Below the pieces are notes generated by a model. The model had not been told where the DNA came from. It made no database searches and saw nothing but the letters and a program-made list of their open reading frames with translations. Source: Quercus robur (Eukaryota > Streptophyta > Magnoliopsida > Fagales > Fagaceae). Taken from it: a DNA stretch of 64,000 nt. The number at the start of each line of letters is the position of its first letter. Positions within the stretch are counted from its first letter, which is position 1. Position numbers and translations under genes: made by a program. Positions 9,418-21,308 of this stretch are shown here, piece after piece. The DNA lies in NCBI RefSeq assembly GCF_932294415.1, contig NC_065538.1, positions 51,558,343 to 51,622,342 on the forward strand. The letters are read 5' to 3'.

Positions 9418-11350
9418 ATGTCATAAACACCTACAAGATAGACAACGTTCAGTGACCGCAATATTTGCCCAAGGGAGTTTCTGTATTTTCTCACACATAA
9501 ACTCTTATATACAAGAAATGGTTCATAACAAAAATCAATTAGATAAGAGCTTCTCTAGCTCTTATTAGAGCTAGCTGGCTATGAAAGATTCAATAAGAAA
9601 AGATTAAGGTTTTTATTTTTATTTTTTATAATTCAGTAATTGGGAAAGAGGAGAATTTAAACCCTGGATGTTTTTGTTTAAAAAACCAGAAGTGTCAACC
9701 CCGTGATCTACAAAGATTTTGGGTTCTATTAAAAATTGAACTTCAACACAAGCAGGCAAAACCAAATACGCCTAACACCCTTCCCACTTTGGAGCTAAAC
9801 TTCGGCCCAAAAGCAACTTTGTCCAACCGGAAAGACCAAACCAAGAGGCTAGAGAACCCAAGTAAAGAAAAACCCAACCAAGCCAACCAAAACAGGCCCA
9901 CAATAAGAGCAACCATATGTGAATTGGATGAAGCAGATTTTGAAGTTTGAATCCCAAAGTGACCAAGCATTGCCGTGTCAAATTTGATTTCAAACTTGAA
10001 GAGATGGCTCATAAAATTTCCATATTCTCATTTGAAATCAACGATATAGTCTGACCAGCCTTCACTTTTTTTTCCAAGAATACATACTAAGTGGACCACT
10101 TATTTATTTTTTTTTTATTTTTATTCTTTAAGACGTTAATTTTTCTTGCCAAATTCTTAAGACACTAGTTAAATTGCCAAGAATGGGGGAAAGTATAAAA
10201 TTCCACAGGCTAAGGTAAGTCAAAGTGTCAATGCTATGACATACCAATCGTAGGCAGCCCACGTGAATAAATAGACTAGTGAGCTTCAGCTATTGACATT
10301 TTTACATATAAATTTGATTGAGACAGGAGGAAAATGAAGAAGATGAATAACTTGCTGCATCGATTCACGGCTCTATAGTCTATAATTCATAATCCACATT
10401 GCTTTTAAAATTGGTCGACCATATATAATTTCTAAATTCTAATATAAATTATAAATCAGTTTTTCAAGATTTTGTTTTCCCTTTTTCTCAATTTGTTAAA
10501 TATATGAGGTTGTACAAGGAGTTGAGCTAAATCTTATCTTCATGGGAAGAAATTAAAGTTGTTTTGTTTTTGTTGATGTTTATGTTTTTTTCTTTTTCTT
10601 TTTCTTTTTCCCGGCATACTTTTCATAATCCCTTTTTTATTTCATTTGTTTTCCTTTTTTCTTTTTCTATCCAAGCCAATCCTTATCTCCTTGATTCATC
10701 GACCATTCACCGGAAATCCACAAACTCTTAGCTATTACGCATAGCAATACATGCTTTGTACTCTTGTGACTTTTTTTCTTTTTCTATATATATACATACA
10801 CGCACACAAAAGAAAGTAGAGTTCTTGTTTTTGACCAAATTATAATTCCACTCGTTGAGACACTTCAAAAACTCCATGCATCGATAGTATGGTGGATTGA
10901 ACCTTAAACCTAGAACCTCCTAATTTTTGTCACGTTCAAAAATAATGGGTCAACACTTGAATATCCTGTGGGGTCTATTCTTGTGACTTATTAACTAATG
11001 AAGATTGACTAAATTGCAAATAATTAAATTGGTTTCTTTTAAGTATATCTTGGATCCATAGTCATATTTTTCCTAGTGAACGGGCGGTTTGTGGAGCCCT
11101 TGTGTTGGTTCAAAAAAGGCAAAGTTGAATTTAGTACTTTGATTTTTGGTAGCCAATATGTTTCTTGCTTTTTCATGATCTGATTACCCCTTAAAAGTAA
11201 GTTTTTGGCTACAAATAGGATTAAGAGGAAGCATAATGGGCGAAATCAAGGTTTGTCGTGCATATTTATTGGTTTGTTGTTTGAATAATGTTAAATGTTT
11301 CAAGTTTGAGAGTATTCTTTGTAGAAATGACTAATTGAAATAGCATAAAG
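9418..11350. other. AT-rich intergenic stretch
   Basis: No gene recognised. Short open frames at about 9.74-10.01 kb on the minus strand have no recognisable domain. T-rich runs occur at 10.56-10.68 kb. Confidence 0.55.
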
Positions 11351-11429
11351 TATTAGAATAATGATTAAATGATTAAATTTATCGTTCCAAATAGTTTAAG
11401 GTTTTTTTTACACAATTGATAACTTATCA
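11351..11429 (+). mobile_element. SMART-like solo mini-LTR
   Basis: TATTAGAATAATGATTAAAT then GATTAAATTTATCGTTCC and a terminal AACTTATCA followed by TGG. This lines up along its length with the LTR at 62623-62700. No internal region or second LTR is present. Confidence 0.5.
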
Positions 11430-11774
11430 TGGAGGCTGTCTTTTTTTCTTCTTTACTTCACAAACTATATTAGCACTGTATTTATGCATGTTAACTTTAG
11501 TATCTACATTTCCATAATTGAAATTCTATAAACTAAGTGTTGGGAAAAACTACCCACTTCTTGGTGAGCAAAGTCTCAACCGTTATTGTTAATTAAGTGT
11601 GAATTTTGCAACACATGGGTAATGGAGGTTAGTCAAAACAAATATGAAGGTTAGCAAGATATATAATATTGGAAAAAGATAAATCATCAAACATATAAAA
11701 GGCATATACAATGCACACTAGATATACATAGTTCAACACTTAATCTGATGCTAAAAAGAGCCAATATAGCCCAA

Positions 11775-11850
11775 TTGAACTTATTGCGGTGGTTTCAAAA
11801 CCTATAATGGTGGTTTCGAAACACCGCTATAGGTCAATTTTTTTGTAGTA
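11775..11850 (-). mobile_element. CACTA transposon terminus (isolated)
   Basis: Read on the minus strand, it starts TACTACAAAAAAATTGACC and continues with CTATAGCGGTGTTTCG and further GGTGGTTT units. This is the CACTA terminal inverted repeat plus subterminal repeats, with the first base changed. The element body would lie to the left, but no transposase is seen, and the other CACTA end at 23517 faces the wrong way to be its partner. Confidence 0.55.
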
Positions 11851-12708
11851 TACACCCACAAAACTTGAGTTTACATATTAAATTTTGATAAATACAAGAT
11901 TACCTCAAAGAGCTTTAAAAATCCAAGTTTATTATGATGAAATCTTTCAAACAACTTGTTGAAAAAGAAATCTCAAACACGTTTGAGACACTTGCTTTCA
12001 AGTCCCCACTAAATATCATAAGATCTAAAAAGAGTTTATTAGTCTTTCTTTGACTAATGTTATAGAAGAGAACTCAGGTAAATATCCTTGTTGGAAAATG
12101 ATTTGACAAAGAGATATTGTGACATGGAAGCCTCCTAAGTCTTTCTTTAACAAATGTTTTAGAAGGGAATTTCAGGTAAATCTTTAATAAAAGATTTTTG
12201 TACAAAGACTAGATACCATGACATATGATAGCCTCCAAGGGTTTTAATTTGGTCAAATATGAAATATCCTCGTTAGTCCACAGGATGACTAAGAGAAGAC
12301 GTAAACAATTTGATCTTAGAATTAAACAATACAACGACTTGGAAGGATCTGGGAAGAAATATACAAACAGCCGACTCTGTAGCATTCATGCATTCGATCC
12401 CTTGACTCATAAGTCATTGGAAATGGCTGCAAAACACAATTTGCCTTTTTGGTTATTCCACGAATAATAACCTGTGTGATTTTTTTTTTTGAGAAACAAT
12501 AACCTATGTGATTTATGTATGGATTAAGTGTGATATTTGGTTTGTAGAAAATTTGAAAGGTCACTCTCAGATATTAATTAACCTCAGATATTAATTAACG
12601 ATTATATTAATATAGACTTGTAGATCTTCTTTTTTTTACCCAATTGAATTAATCAACCTCTTCTTTTTTGAATAGAAAATCCATCTTCAACTTACCTATT
12701 TATATTTA
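11851..12708. other. Intergenic stretch
   Basis: No gene recognised. There is a repeated motif AGTCTTTCTTT(G/A)AC(T/A)AATGTT near 12043 and 12140 within a locally duplicated segment. An 80-codon open frame at 12225 has no recognisable domain. Confidence 0.5.
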
Positions 12709-13008
12709 GGGTAAATTGCAAAGTAAACACTTAAAAGTTTGGAGTTGTTTAGACTTTACCTTTGAAATTTGGAAAAATTTTGATTTTACACCTTGAAGTT
12801 TATCTTAGTTAACAAAAGCCACCCCGTAGACTCACCTACATGGCCGTCAAGTGACATGATGGTGTTTGATGTGTAAATTTTTTCCATGTAGGTGGGGTTG
12901 CTTTTGCTAACAAAGGTATATTTCAGGGTGTAAAATCTAAATTTTCAAACTTCAGGATATAAAATTTAAACAACCCCGAACTTTAGAGGTGTACTTTGCA
13001 ATTTATCC
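12709..13008. mobile_element. Foldback miniature element (Mutator-like)
   Basis: 300 bp with long imperfect inverted arms over about 100 bp each. The left end GGGTAAATTGCAAAGTAAAC pairs with the right end, which on the minus strand reads GGATAAATTGCAAAGTACAC. The arms include complementary GTTGTTTA and TTTTACACC(T/C)TGAA segments. Long terminal inverted repeats without coding capacity suggest a Mutator-type MITE. A clean 9-bp target duplication is not evident. Confidence 0.65.
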
Positions 13009-13529
13009 TTTAAAATACAAAAACTTGAAATTTAAAAATGTTACACATGAGATAATTATTGATATTTGATAGTATTGAAATTTTGCATGCATAAATGGTA
13101 TACGGAGAGCATGTAAATCTATGGTAGATTTGATAAACAAAAAATTATTGAGTTCTACAATGTAGCAAAAAATTACCCCAGGTACTCAACTTATAAATTT
13201 CATGTTAAGTGAATACTATTTATTATCTAATTCACAAACTCATGTTTTACTTATAATTGTTAAATTAAAAATACTTGAAATTTAAAATTTTTATGATGAA
13301 ATAGTTATTAATCTTTGATCATTTTGATATTTGTAAGTATAAAAAGTATAACAAAACAATGTAATTCAAAGATTGATTTATCAAAATATACCTTAAAAAT
13401 AAAAGGAATGGTGTTACATCATAAAAAAATTAGATCGAATGACATGTATCAACTAAACAATTAGAAGAAATTTTTTTTTTCCTTTAACACCGCTTTTATT
13501 ACACACAAATCAATAGAATATAATAGATC
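13009..13529. repeat. AT-rich stretch with a diverged tandem duplication
   Basis: Segments at about 13015-13110 and 13260-13355 are similar (ACTTGAAATTTAAAA, then ATGA-GATA-TTATT and GATATTTG). This suggests an old duplication. No gene. Confidence 0.4.
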
Positions 13530-13530
13530 T

Positions 13531-13592
<62 letters not shown>
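13530..13592. repeat. Compound CA/TA microsatellite
   Basis: CA run (13530-13551) passing directly into a TA run to about 13591. Confidence 0.9.
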
Positions 13593-13596
<4 letters not shown>

Positions 13597-13911
13597 GGAA
13601 AAAAATTGGATGACTAGATTTGTTGTAAAATTAGTGGTGTGAATGCCTCTCATATAAAAATTCTTTTTTATTTTTATTGAAAGAAAAAACCATTGAGAAC
13701 CTTTAATTTCTTGCATACATGAGCTTTCTAAATCACTTCGAGTAATGCTATTGTAGGGTTCTAAAATCATTGTTACAAATTTTGGTGTGGGTGTGTTCCA
13801 AAACTTTGAAGTTTGATCATTTTTATTGTGAGACCCACATTGGTTTGGAGTAAACTCTTTATTTTTATAAGCCATTGTAAGCCTCCTTTGATCTCATAAG
13901 ATATAAGTTTA

Positions 13912-14754
13912 GAGCAATCGCACCAGTCCTTGGAAAATAGAAAAAGTGCCAACTTTTACACATTTTTGCTAAAAGACTACTCATATTAGTGGGTCTATAA
14001 CACTGTGCATATACAAAAATGCTACAATAACTGTGTAAATATGCATGATTATTGTAGCTTTCCATTTCATTATTTAATATATTTTCTCTCTCCTCTCTCC
14101 CCCCCCTTCTCTTTCTTTGCCCCTGACTCTCTCTTTCTCTACTCGACTCTCTTTCTCTCTTCCTTGACTCAACCCAAAACAAACCCAAACTGAAAACTCA
14201 TCACAAATCTAAAAACTGAAAACTCAAACAAAACAAACCAGCTCAAACAAATCTGAAAGCTCATCACAAATCCAACTCAAAATCAACCCAAAATAAAACC
14301 CAACAAAAAACCGATTCAAAAAACCCAAATCAGCCCCAAACCCAAGCTGATGTCGCCATCGCCGTTGCCATGGAGGCTCCGGGGGAGTGCTAGCCACCTC
14401 CATGAGAGAGAAAGTGAAGAGCCAGACCTCAGATTTGTCTAAAAATGCTGAAAATGGATTAGGATTGACATGGGTTTGTGTCAAAGTGAAGTTTGGAGGT
14501 TTGTTTATGGGTTTTTCTAGTGAAGAAAGAGGGGAGGAAGAAGAAAAAGTGATCGGTGAAGAGAGAGAGAGAGAAGTGTGTTTTGATGTGGGTTGTTAGA
14601 AATAAAAAAATAAAAAATGATTATTTAAAGAAAAGAGAGTGTATAATAGACAATATGATGTATGTGTTTTTGTAAACTGTTTGTGTAAAATAGAAAAAGT
14701 AGGTTCTTATGCTAAAATAGACAGAAAATTTTAATAGGACTAATGTGAATGCTC
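13912..14754. mobile_element. PIF/Harbinger-like non-autonomous element
   Basis: 843 bp bounded by TTA on both sides (13909-13911 and 14755-14757), the 3-bp target typical of PIF/Harbinger elements. The imperfect terminal inverted repeat is GAGCAATCGCACCAGTCC on the left against GAGCATTCACATTAGTCC on the right (minus strand). The interior holds C/T-rich runs, AAACCCAA-type repeats and a GC-rich island (about 14340-14400). Open frames inside are low-complexity; no transposase is present. Confidence 0.7.
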
Positions 14755-15321
14755 TTAGTATGGACTTAGGCTGTATCTATATCACGTGCGCCACGTCTCA
14801 TTGCGTGTGTGTGAGTACAAATTAGTTTTTCTCTGGACTTTTATTTATTTTTTCTCTTTTCTAGATATTTTGAGCTTTAAGTGCCGTTTGTCACCGTTTG
14901 TTTAAGCTCATTGGAGATTAGCTTCCTTCATAAAAGCTAAGTTATTATTTAATAGTTATCTAACCAATTTAATGGCTTATTTGAAAGCTAAGTTATTATT
15001 TAACTGTTATCTAACTAACTCAAAGGCTTTTTCTCTCCTACATATTTTTTCTTTTGTGAGATTGGCATCCTTACTTGATAGATTGTAAAGGAATGTATAT
15101 TAGAAGGTTGTTCTTGAACCTCTGTGCATGGAAGTGTGTCTGACACAAAGAAGACACTATATAGTCTGATCTTAGGGGTATTTCAACTTGAAAATCAGTC
15201 GTATTGAGTTCTACTTCAGATGAAATGAATCAACTTTTAAAAATAACACATTTACCTGATTTTATAGCATTATGAGATTGTATCAAACTTTTTTTTTTCC
15301 TTATCTTGATAATTATTCGGG

Positions 15322-15354
<33 letters not shown>

Positions 15355-15421
15355 GGGTCAAAAACTTGTTTATGCACTATAATGTTTCCAAGAACAAATT
15401 CACATAACCTTCTCTCTCTCT

Positions 15422-15470
<49 letters not shown>

Positions 15471-16790
15471 CAAGGCAAGGCCATGTCCAATAGCAACCTA
15501 TGTAAATTAATGATCCAATCTACATAGAAACATTTTTCCAGATCCTTTTTAAGTTTTAACCTCACCCCCCAATTCTATTATTAAGCCGATAGGTGTGGCA
15601 TCAACCATAGACTTGGGAGTTTCAACTGGGTCCCTACTCCCTAATCCCTAGCATATAGGATCTAATTTTGGGTAAATTGAATTTTATAAATAGAGGATCG
15701 TTATCTTTAAAAAAAGTAAACGGTTGGATTGTGATGGGATAAGCTTCTGAGACGCGTTTTGCGCCTTTTGGTGCTTCTATTCCACCAAATTAGAACCCAA
15801 GTGGCAGACCATTACGTGACATGTAGTTCTCAACAATACCTTATTCCAAGCTGGACTGCCTTCTTTATTTCTTTTCCTTTTCCCTTGTAGCCTTTTTTTT
15901 TTTCAATGCAAATCCCTATCTGATTTGAATTGAAAGACTCACCTATCCTACTTTAGCACATTTTCCATGTAATAATAAAAACACCCACATCGGAGAAATG
16001 TCCTGTCAAATTCAGTTGCCAAACATTGACAGGGCTACCCAATTAAAGTTAAGTATAGGGTACCCACAATCCAATATTAAGGGTGTAACCCTCTAATAAT
16101 TTCAAATCAACTCACTTTATGATGAAAAATGTCACCTTCATGTAAAATATTTTGATTTTATGATTAAAGTTAAATATTAGAGAGAACATTTTTCCCATTT
16201 AATTAAATGAATTTAAATAATAAATATTATAAATCACCAACATGCTCACCTTACCTAAAACTCAACAGCTAGTTAATTTGGACTATATTTGGACTGTTTT
16301 TAACCTTTGGTCAAGAAGCAGGCACTCAGATCAATTAGAAATAATACATTAAGAATCATAAAATATAAAAAAGTCAACTAGATACAGTGCTCTTTGAAAA
16401 TTTGTACTTTTATTTTGGGAATTTGATATGATATATTGTTGTACCCTGTTACAAAAATAAATAAATAAATAAAGATGAGCACAATGACTCATGTTGCTGA
16501 CCATGCTCTCTAATTTTAGTAGAGACAAGAAACCTAATTGATCTTAGAGGGGTAGATGTAGCAATATGAATCCCTAGAGAGGAAGGAAATAAAAGAAAGA
16601 AAATAAAAAAATAAAACAAAACATATACTATCTATACATGTCATCAACTATTACAAATCTCTCTATTCTAAAGCTCACCTAAGGCCAAAAGAATTAGAGA
16701 AAACCCAAAATTTTAGAGACAAAATTAAACTCTGAGAACTATGTTTCAAAGAGATAAAATGAAAGCAGCTAATCTTGAAGAGATCAATGA
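14755..16790. other. Intergenic stretch downstream of the peptide gene
   Basis: No gene recognised. It contains a diverged pair of AAGCTAAGTTATTATTTAA segments (14935 and 14987), a TG run (15339-15354), and a 42-nt poly-A (15423-15464) preceded by a CT run. Confidence 0.5.
15423..15464. repeat. Poly-A tract
   Basis: About 42 consecutive A after a CTCTCT run. It could be a retroposon tail, but no body was recognised. Confidence 0.8.
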
Positions 16791-17075
16791 TCAGTGGCCA
16801 ACACCAGGGCTGGGAACAGAGCCTAGAATCCGATCAATGCTAATGAGGTGTCGCGCGATGAGCTTTTCATCAACCTCCACAGCATGACCCTTCTTGCTAG
16901 GGGTTGAAGATGGCACTGTACCCTTAGGAAGGGCACTGAGAAACAAACTGTCACTCAAGGAATAGACTCTCTTCTTGCTTTCCTTCACATCTAGGAGCTT
17001 TCTGCCATCTAAACATGAAACAAGTGCACCAAACACAATAAAGAAAACAAGGACCACACTGCTGAATTTAGCCAT
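16791..17075 (-). CDS. Secreted peptide-hormone precursor, PIP/PIPL-like
   Basis: Intronless, 94 aa. It has an N-terminal signal peptide (MAKFSSVVLVFFIVFGALVS, cleavage expected near 20-22), a charged variable middle with a Lys/Arg patch (ESKKRVYS), and an extreme C-terminus GSVPSPGVGH directly before the stop. An internal GTVPSSTPSKKGH at about residues 52-64 echoes the terminal motif. This layout is that of plant precursors processed to short apoplastic ligands. The PIP/PIPL family ends in SGPSxxGxGH and some members have two copies; CEPs end in SPGxGH. Here the core reads SVPS rather than SGPS. PIP/PIPL is preferred because of the dual VPS...GH motif; CEP-like is the alternative. In Arabidopsis such peptides act through receptor kinases in immunity and growth (family knowledge). 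GA/CT repeats surround the 5' untranslated region. Confidence 0.75.
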   Translation of the reverse strand: MAKFSSVVLVFFIVFGALVSCLDGRKLLDVKESKKRVYSLSDSLFLSALPKGTVPSSTPSKKGHAVEVDEKLIARHLISIDRILGSVPSPGVGH

Positions 17076-17206
17076 ATTATGAGAGAGAAAGAAAGAGTGA
17101 GTGAGGGAGTGAGCGAATGAATGAATGAGAATGTGGGTATTGTTGCTTGTGAGGAAAGAAATGCAAAGGAAAAAAGGTGTAGTGGGGAGAGTTTTCTAAA
17201 GGGTAG

Positions 17207-17220
17207 GCCTTGTATATATA
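17207..17220 (-). promoter_or_regulatory. TATA box of the peptide gene
   Basis: On the minus strand ACACTATATATACA lies about 135 bp before the ATG at 17075. A pyrimidine-rich (CT) stretch sits upstream and a plausible 5' UTR downstream. Position and consensus fit a plant core promoter; the exact initiation site is not determined. Confidence 0.6.
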
Positions 17221-17275
17221 GTGTGATTGATAGAGAGAAAGAGAAAGAGAAAGAGAGAGAGACGGTGTGTTTGTT

Positions 17276-17851
17276 CATGCACTAACGCGTGAGCTAGAGA
17301 GAGAGAGAGAGAGAGAACGTGCGGATCAAGTCATCCGTGGTGGCCAAGTCAAGAGTAAAAGGTTTGAAAAATTGAAGGAATGGGGTTTGTGTTTGTATAT
17401 GTTTAAGCCTTGAGATTTCACACCACGTATAAAACTAGAAACAATGTTAGAACGCCGCGTGGATGCTGATGGAGTTAGGTAGGTGAGAGTGTGTTGAATG
17501 AGCTAAGACAGCAATACTATAGACTCGCCGGCCAAACAAAGACACAGTTTCTACTTTCTTTGTAATTTCTTATTTCATGCACCGTCAAAGTTCCCACACC
17601 CTTTGTATCTCGACTCGGCTAAGCTGCAGCTCGAGTCGCATCTTCTACTGAATAGTGGTCAAGTGGGGTTTACCAAATTGTTTCATACACTTCCTACTCA
17701 TAATATACACACTTTTACGTTAAATCCTCTTCTTCTTCTTTTCTTCTTCTTTTTTTAAATTAAAAAAATTAAAAAAAAAAAAAAACCATATTAAACACAT
17801 GATGTGTATAAAGGGAGTGACAGACTATCAAAACTTTTTGTAAAATTATAT
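17276..17851. other. Upstream region of the peptide gene
   Basis: No gene. Contains a GA microsatellite (about 17295-17315), GC-richer patches with CACGTA and TCGACTCGGCT, and A/T runs at about 17740-17790. It may hold promoter elements of the minus-strand peptide gene. Confidence 0.4.
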
Positions 17852-18068
17852 CAAAGCAGCAAAGGAAAACTGACATTCAAAACATTGTCATTGATTGATT
17901 ATTCTATTATCGCTATCATAAACTAGGTTTGTTTAGCCGTCACTTTAAAATAACATGATAAACACAGGCCAAAATGCAAGAGAAACTAAAGTAAACTGAT
18001 CAACGAAAACAATTTAGTAATTGATCCTACTTTGACTCCCAATATAATAATCTTTCAACATATATACC

Positions 18069-18779
18069 TATGGGGAGTAAAAGACCGAGAAGCTCATGTC
18101 AACATCTACATTGGGCCAAGGGTCCAGTCCAAGGAAGAACCCCTCGTCGGCCATGGGAAAAATACCTCCTCAGCCAGATATGACCGAAGACAAAGGGAAC
18201 AGCCTGTCACTGGGAGAGGCACTTCGGGTCACTCCATGGAACAGGAAAAGTATTAAATCAAAAAAGGACAACAGAGAAAATAGAAATGTCTAAGGGAAAA
18301 GTTGTCATTATTGCATTCAGTGCCTTATACCTGACATAGCCATGCTTCTCTGCCTTTACAACCATTCCGCTACCATTATTGCATTCAGTGTCTTGTACCT
18401 GACATAGTCATGCTTTTCTACCTTTATAACCACTCCCAACAACTTGGGGGAAGGGCTAATAGGACAAGTATCAACACAAGGAACCCAATTCATAAGGAAG
18501 GAAACTACTATAAAAGAGGGTAAAGGGAAGCAGAAAAGGAAGGCTAAAACCCCTATCACTCAAGAGGCCCTAGAAAAAGCTCATCGGACCATGCTGAGGA
18601 CCAACCCTCTTTGATAAACCCAGTTCATCCTTACTTGACTGTGATAAGCACCATGTTAACTATTGTCCATGCACTAAAACCTAACTCTTCGACTCGCTCT
18701 CTACAAAATTTATTGTACTGGGCTCATTGGTCCAAGATCTCATACATCTTGGGTTTGGGTTGAAAAACGTGACCCTACA
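18069..18779 (+). repeat. 5' LTR
   Basis: Starts TATGGGGAGTAAAA (the usual TG is changed to TA) and ends GACCCTACA. Inside, a roughly 67-bp segment beginning ATTATTGCATTCAGTG is tandemly duplicated (about 18306 and 18376), and a TATA-like ACTATAAAAGAG lies near 18508. Confidence 0.88.
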
Positions 18780-18801
18780 ATTAGCACCGTCTGTGGGAAG
18801 A
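18780..18801 (+). promoter_or_regulatory. Primer-binding-site region
   Basis: ATTAGCACCGTCTGTGGGAA immediately follows the 5' LTR. It resembles the TTGGCGCCGTCTGTGGGAA sequence common at this position in plant Gypsy elements, with substitutions. Confidence 0.6.
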
Positions 18802-18817
18802 GCTCTTGTGTTAGTGA

Positions 18818-19225
18818 GTGCAACGGTTAATCATGGTGGGATCAAGCTCCTATCAACAAGAGTCCCTTGAGAGTACCATTTTGGCGGTGGTGCATACTAC
18901 ACGGAAGTTTCCCCATCATTTCCAAGAATACACAGTTATTGTCATAACTCAGCCTCCGCCCAGGGCTACTCTTCGAGGTACTGATTACACGAAGAGGATT
19001 GCTAAATGGGGCACAGTTCTAGGGGCTTTTGATGTCAAGTATACGCCCCGTACATATGTCAAGGGGCTGGTTCTCGCGGGTCTAGTAGCCCAGCTTGATG
19101 AATTCCCATTGGGGAAAGTACTAAACATAATCAAGGTCTTGCATGGTCATCGGACTCAAATCTATGGGGAAACTAGTTACTTCAAGAAGAACCTAAGTAC
19201 TAGACAGAACCAAGGTCTTGTATAG
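18818..19225 (+). pseudogene. Remnant of Gypsy pol (RNase H end)
   Basis: An open frame of 135 codons. The middle resembles the end of the RNase H region of plant Gypsy polyproteins (DYTKRIAKWGTVLGAFDVKY, then TPRTYVKGLVLAGLVAQ). The catalytic Asp/Glu residues upstream are missing and the frame runs into the 79-bp array, so it is a nonfunctional fragment. Confidence 0.7.
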
Positions 19226-19878
19226 TCCTTAGACTCAAACCTATGGGGAAACTAGTTACTTCAAGAAAAATCTAAGTGCTAGACAGAACCAAGGTCTTGC
19301 ATGGTCTTCAGACTCAAACCTATGGGGAAACTAGCTACTTCAAGAAGAACCTAAGTGCTAGACAAAACCAAGGTCTTGCATGGTCCTCGGACTCAAACCT
19401 ATAGTGAAACTAGTACTTCAAGAAGAATCTAAGTGCTAGACAGAACCAAGGTCTTGCATAATCCTCGGACTCAAACCTATGGGGAAACTAGCTACTTCAA
19501 GAAGAACCTGAGTGCTAGACAGAATCAAAGTCTTGCATGGTCCTCGGACTCAAACCTACGGGGAAACTAGCTACTTCAAGAAGAACCTGAGTGCTAGACA
19601 GAACCAAGGTCTTGCATGGTCCTCAGACTCAAACCTATGAGGAAACTAGCTACTTCAAGAAAAACCTAAGTGCTAGACAGAACCAAGGTCTTGCATGGTC
19701 CTCGGACTCAAACCTATGGTGAAACTAGTTACTTCAAGAAGACTCTAAGTGCTAGACAGAACCAAGGTCTTGCATGGTCCTCAGACTCAAACCTACGGGG
19801 AAATTAGCTACTTCAAGAAGAACCTAAGTGCTAGACAGAATAAAGGTCTTGCATGGTCCTCGGACCTCCTACTTCATG
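19135..19878 (+). repeat. 79-bp tandem array
   Basis: Units starting GGTCTTGCATGGTCCTCGGA begin at 19135, 19214, 19293, 19372, 19450, 19529, 19608, 19687, 19766 and 19845: nine full copies plus a partial tenth, with a spacing of 79 bp (78 once). The unit is not a multiple of three, so it is not a protein repeat. Confidence 0.93.
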
Positions 19879-20376
19879 GAAACTAACAAGCATTGGCAAC
19901 TTTCTAAGCGTTTAAGCTAAATTCAATCATACCTCGGTCCTCGAACCAGACGCCTAAAGCAAGTTAGAGTTATAAAAATCATCGCGAACGTTGAAAAGAA
20001 CCTTAGTACCCGATGATCCCCTCGGATTGTTTACTTTAAATTACACGTCCTTGGACGGTTGCACTATTCGCAATGTAAAGCATGCGGTTATTTTCCTGAT
20101 TAGTTCTATATAGTTAACTTATTCAAAGTTAGCGGTTGTGTGCCCATGAGTTTTGACAAATTCGGGGTGACAACTCTTTACCATCGGCGGCATCAATTCT
20201 AAATGCTATTCGAAAGAAAATATACCAACACACCCATTCATAAAACAGTTATTGCAGAAAAGGAACGGTTCGCAAAGTAAAATAAAGTCATCTTTCTATT
20301 AGATAAGGAAGAAATACATTGTACATAAAAGGGCTTAGACAAGCCTATTTCAAAAGCTAACTATAAAAAGCAGTCT
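19879..20376 (+). other. Noncoding interior of the LTR element
   Basis: No gene. Recurrent CCTCGG/TCCTCGGAC words tie it to the neighbouring array and to the LTR element as a whole. Confidence 0.5.
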
Positions 20377-20736
20377 ATGGGAGCGATAAACCCTCATTCT
20401 TGTTCTAGCAGCAATCGAGTAAGTACGGATGGTACCGACGATAGGAGAGAAGAAGAAGCAGAGATGCCGGATCCACAATCTTGCTCCAGCAGCAATCGAG
20501 TAAGTATGGATGGTACCAGCAATGGGAGAGAAGAAGAAGCAGAAATGCCAAATCCACATACTTGCTATAGCAGCAATCAAGCAAGTATTGCTCTAGCAGC
20601 AATCAAGCAAGTATGGATGATATCGGCGATGAGAAATCCAAATCTGCACACGCGTGACACACGGCGCCGGATGAAATCCAAATTTTGTCGCACCAAAAAT
20701 CTAATGCAACCTACACCTACTTCGGATTTTGGCTGA
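20377..20736 (+). repeat. 81-bp tandem repeat within an open frame
   Basis: GCAGCAATCGAGTAAGTA-type units begin at 20408, 20489 and 20570, with a 27-bp partial at 20597. The 81-bp period keeps frame, giving a 27-residue protein repeat (SSSNRVS, DGT, REEEAEMP) in a 119-codon frame. No known domain. Probably repeat expansion in noncoding DNA. Confidence 0.75.
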
Positions 20737-21308
20737 AGGAAGAGAGACTTCTTTTTTGTCCAGTTGAAGGGGAGAAACATCTTTGGCCTCTGCCTCCCTT
20801 GCCTTAACTGTGTCATTCTGAATCTTGGTGACGCCCGTGGCTTCTGAAGAGGACTTGATTCCTTCACCCTCATCCTTGACCATTTCACTCCCTAAATCTC
20901 AACCACTACCTTAGTGGGGCCCTTGGGAACATTTGAAGGGTTAAAAGCCTGAAACTCCCACAGAACTCAAGGATCTACGAATAAAGAAGAACGACCCCCC
21001 CATGTGTCTTATATAGGAGGCAGACCTGGTGGCAATCAATTCGCTCAAATCTCCAAGAAAGAATTACAAGCGAGATAAATCTCGCTCAATTTCCAAAGCA
21101 GTCTTCAACCGTTGGATTTGCGTCACCTCGTAAAAAGACCTTAATGAAAGCGCATCTCGTGTACTGAAACGGCAGGAACGCGGCTTGGATAAACTAAAAG
21201 AATGTCTCACAACCAGGAATAGTGCAAAATGGGTGTGAAAGGGCAATCATCACATCGAGATCCTCCTTTCCTCCCATGGAGAAGAAAATAAGAATTTCAA
21301 GGGGCTAT
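20737..21308 (+). other. 3' interior and polypurine tract of the LTR element
   Basis: No gene on the plus strand. CAAGGGGCTAT at about 21298-21308, directly before the 3' LTR, is a plausible polypurine tract for plus-strand priming. Confidence 0.5.

Noticed and set aside
9743..10012. 89-codon minus-strand frame with hydrophobic stretches
   Set aside because: No start context, homology or splicing partner recognised; probably chance.
12225..12467. 80-codon plus-strand frame with a basic patch
   Set aside because: No recognisable domain and overlapping open frames on the other strand; unsupported as a gene.
13865..14599. Several open frames around 14 kb
   Set aside because: All fall in the low-complexity C/T and AAACCC-rich interior of a TTA-flanked MITE.
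19135..19878. Regular direct repeats that could suggest a CRISPR array
   Set aside because: Units are contiguous, with no unique spacers, and lie inside a plant LTR element.
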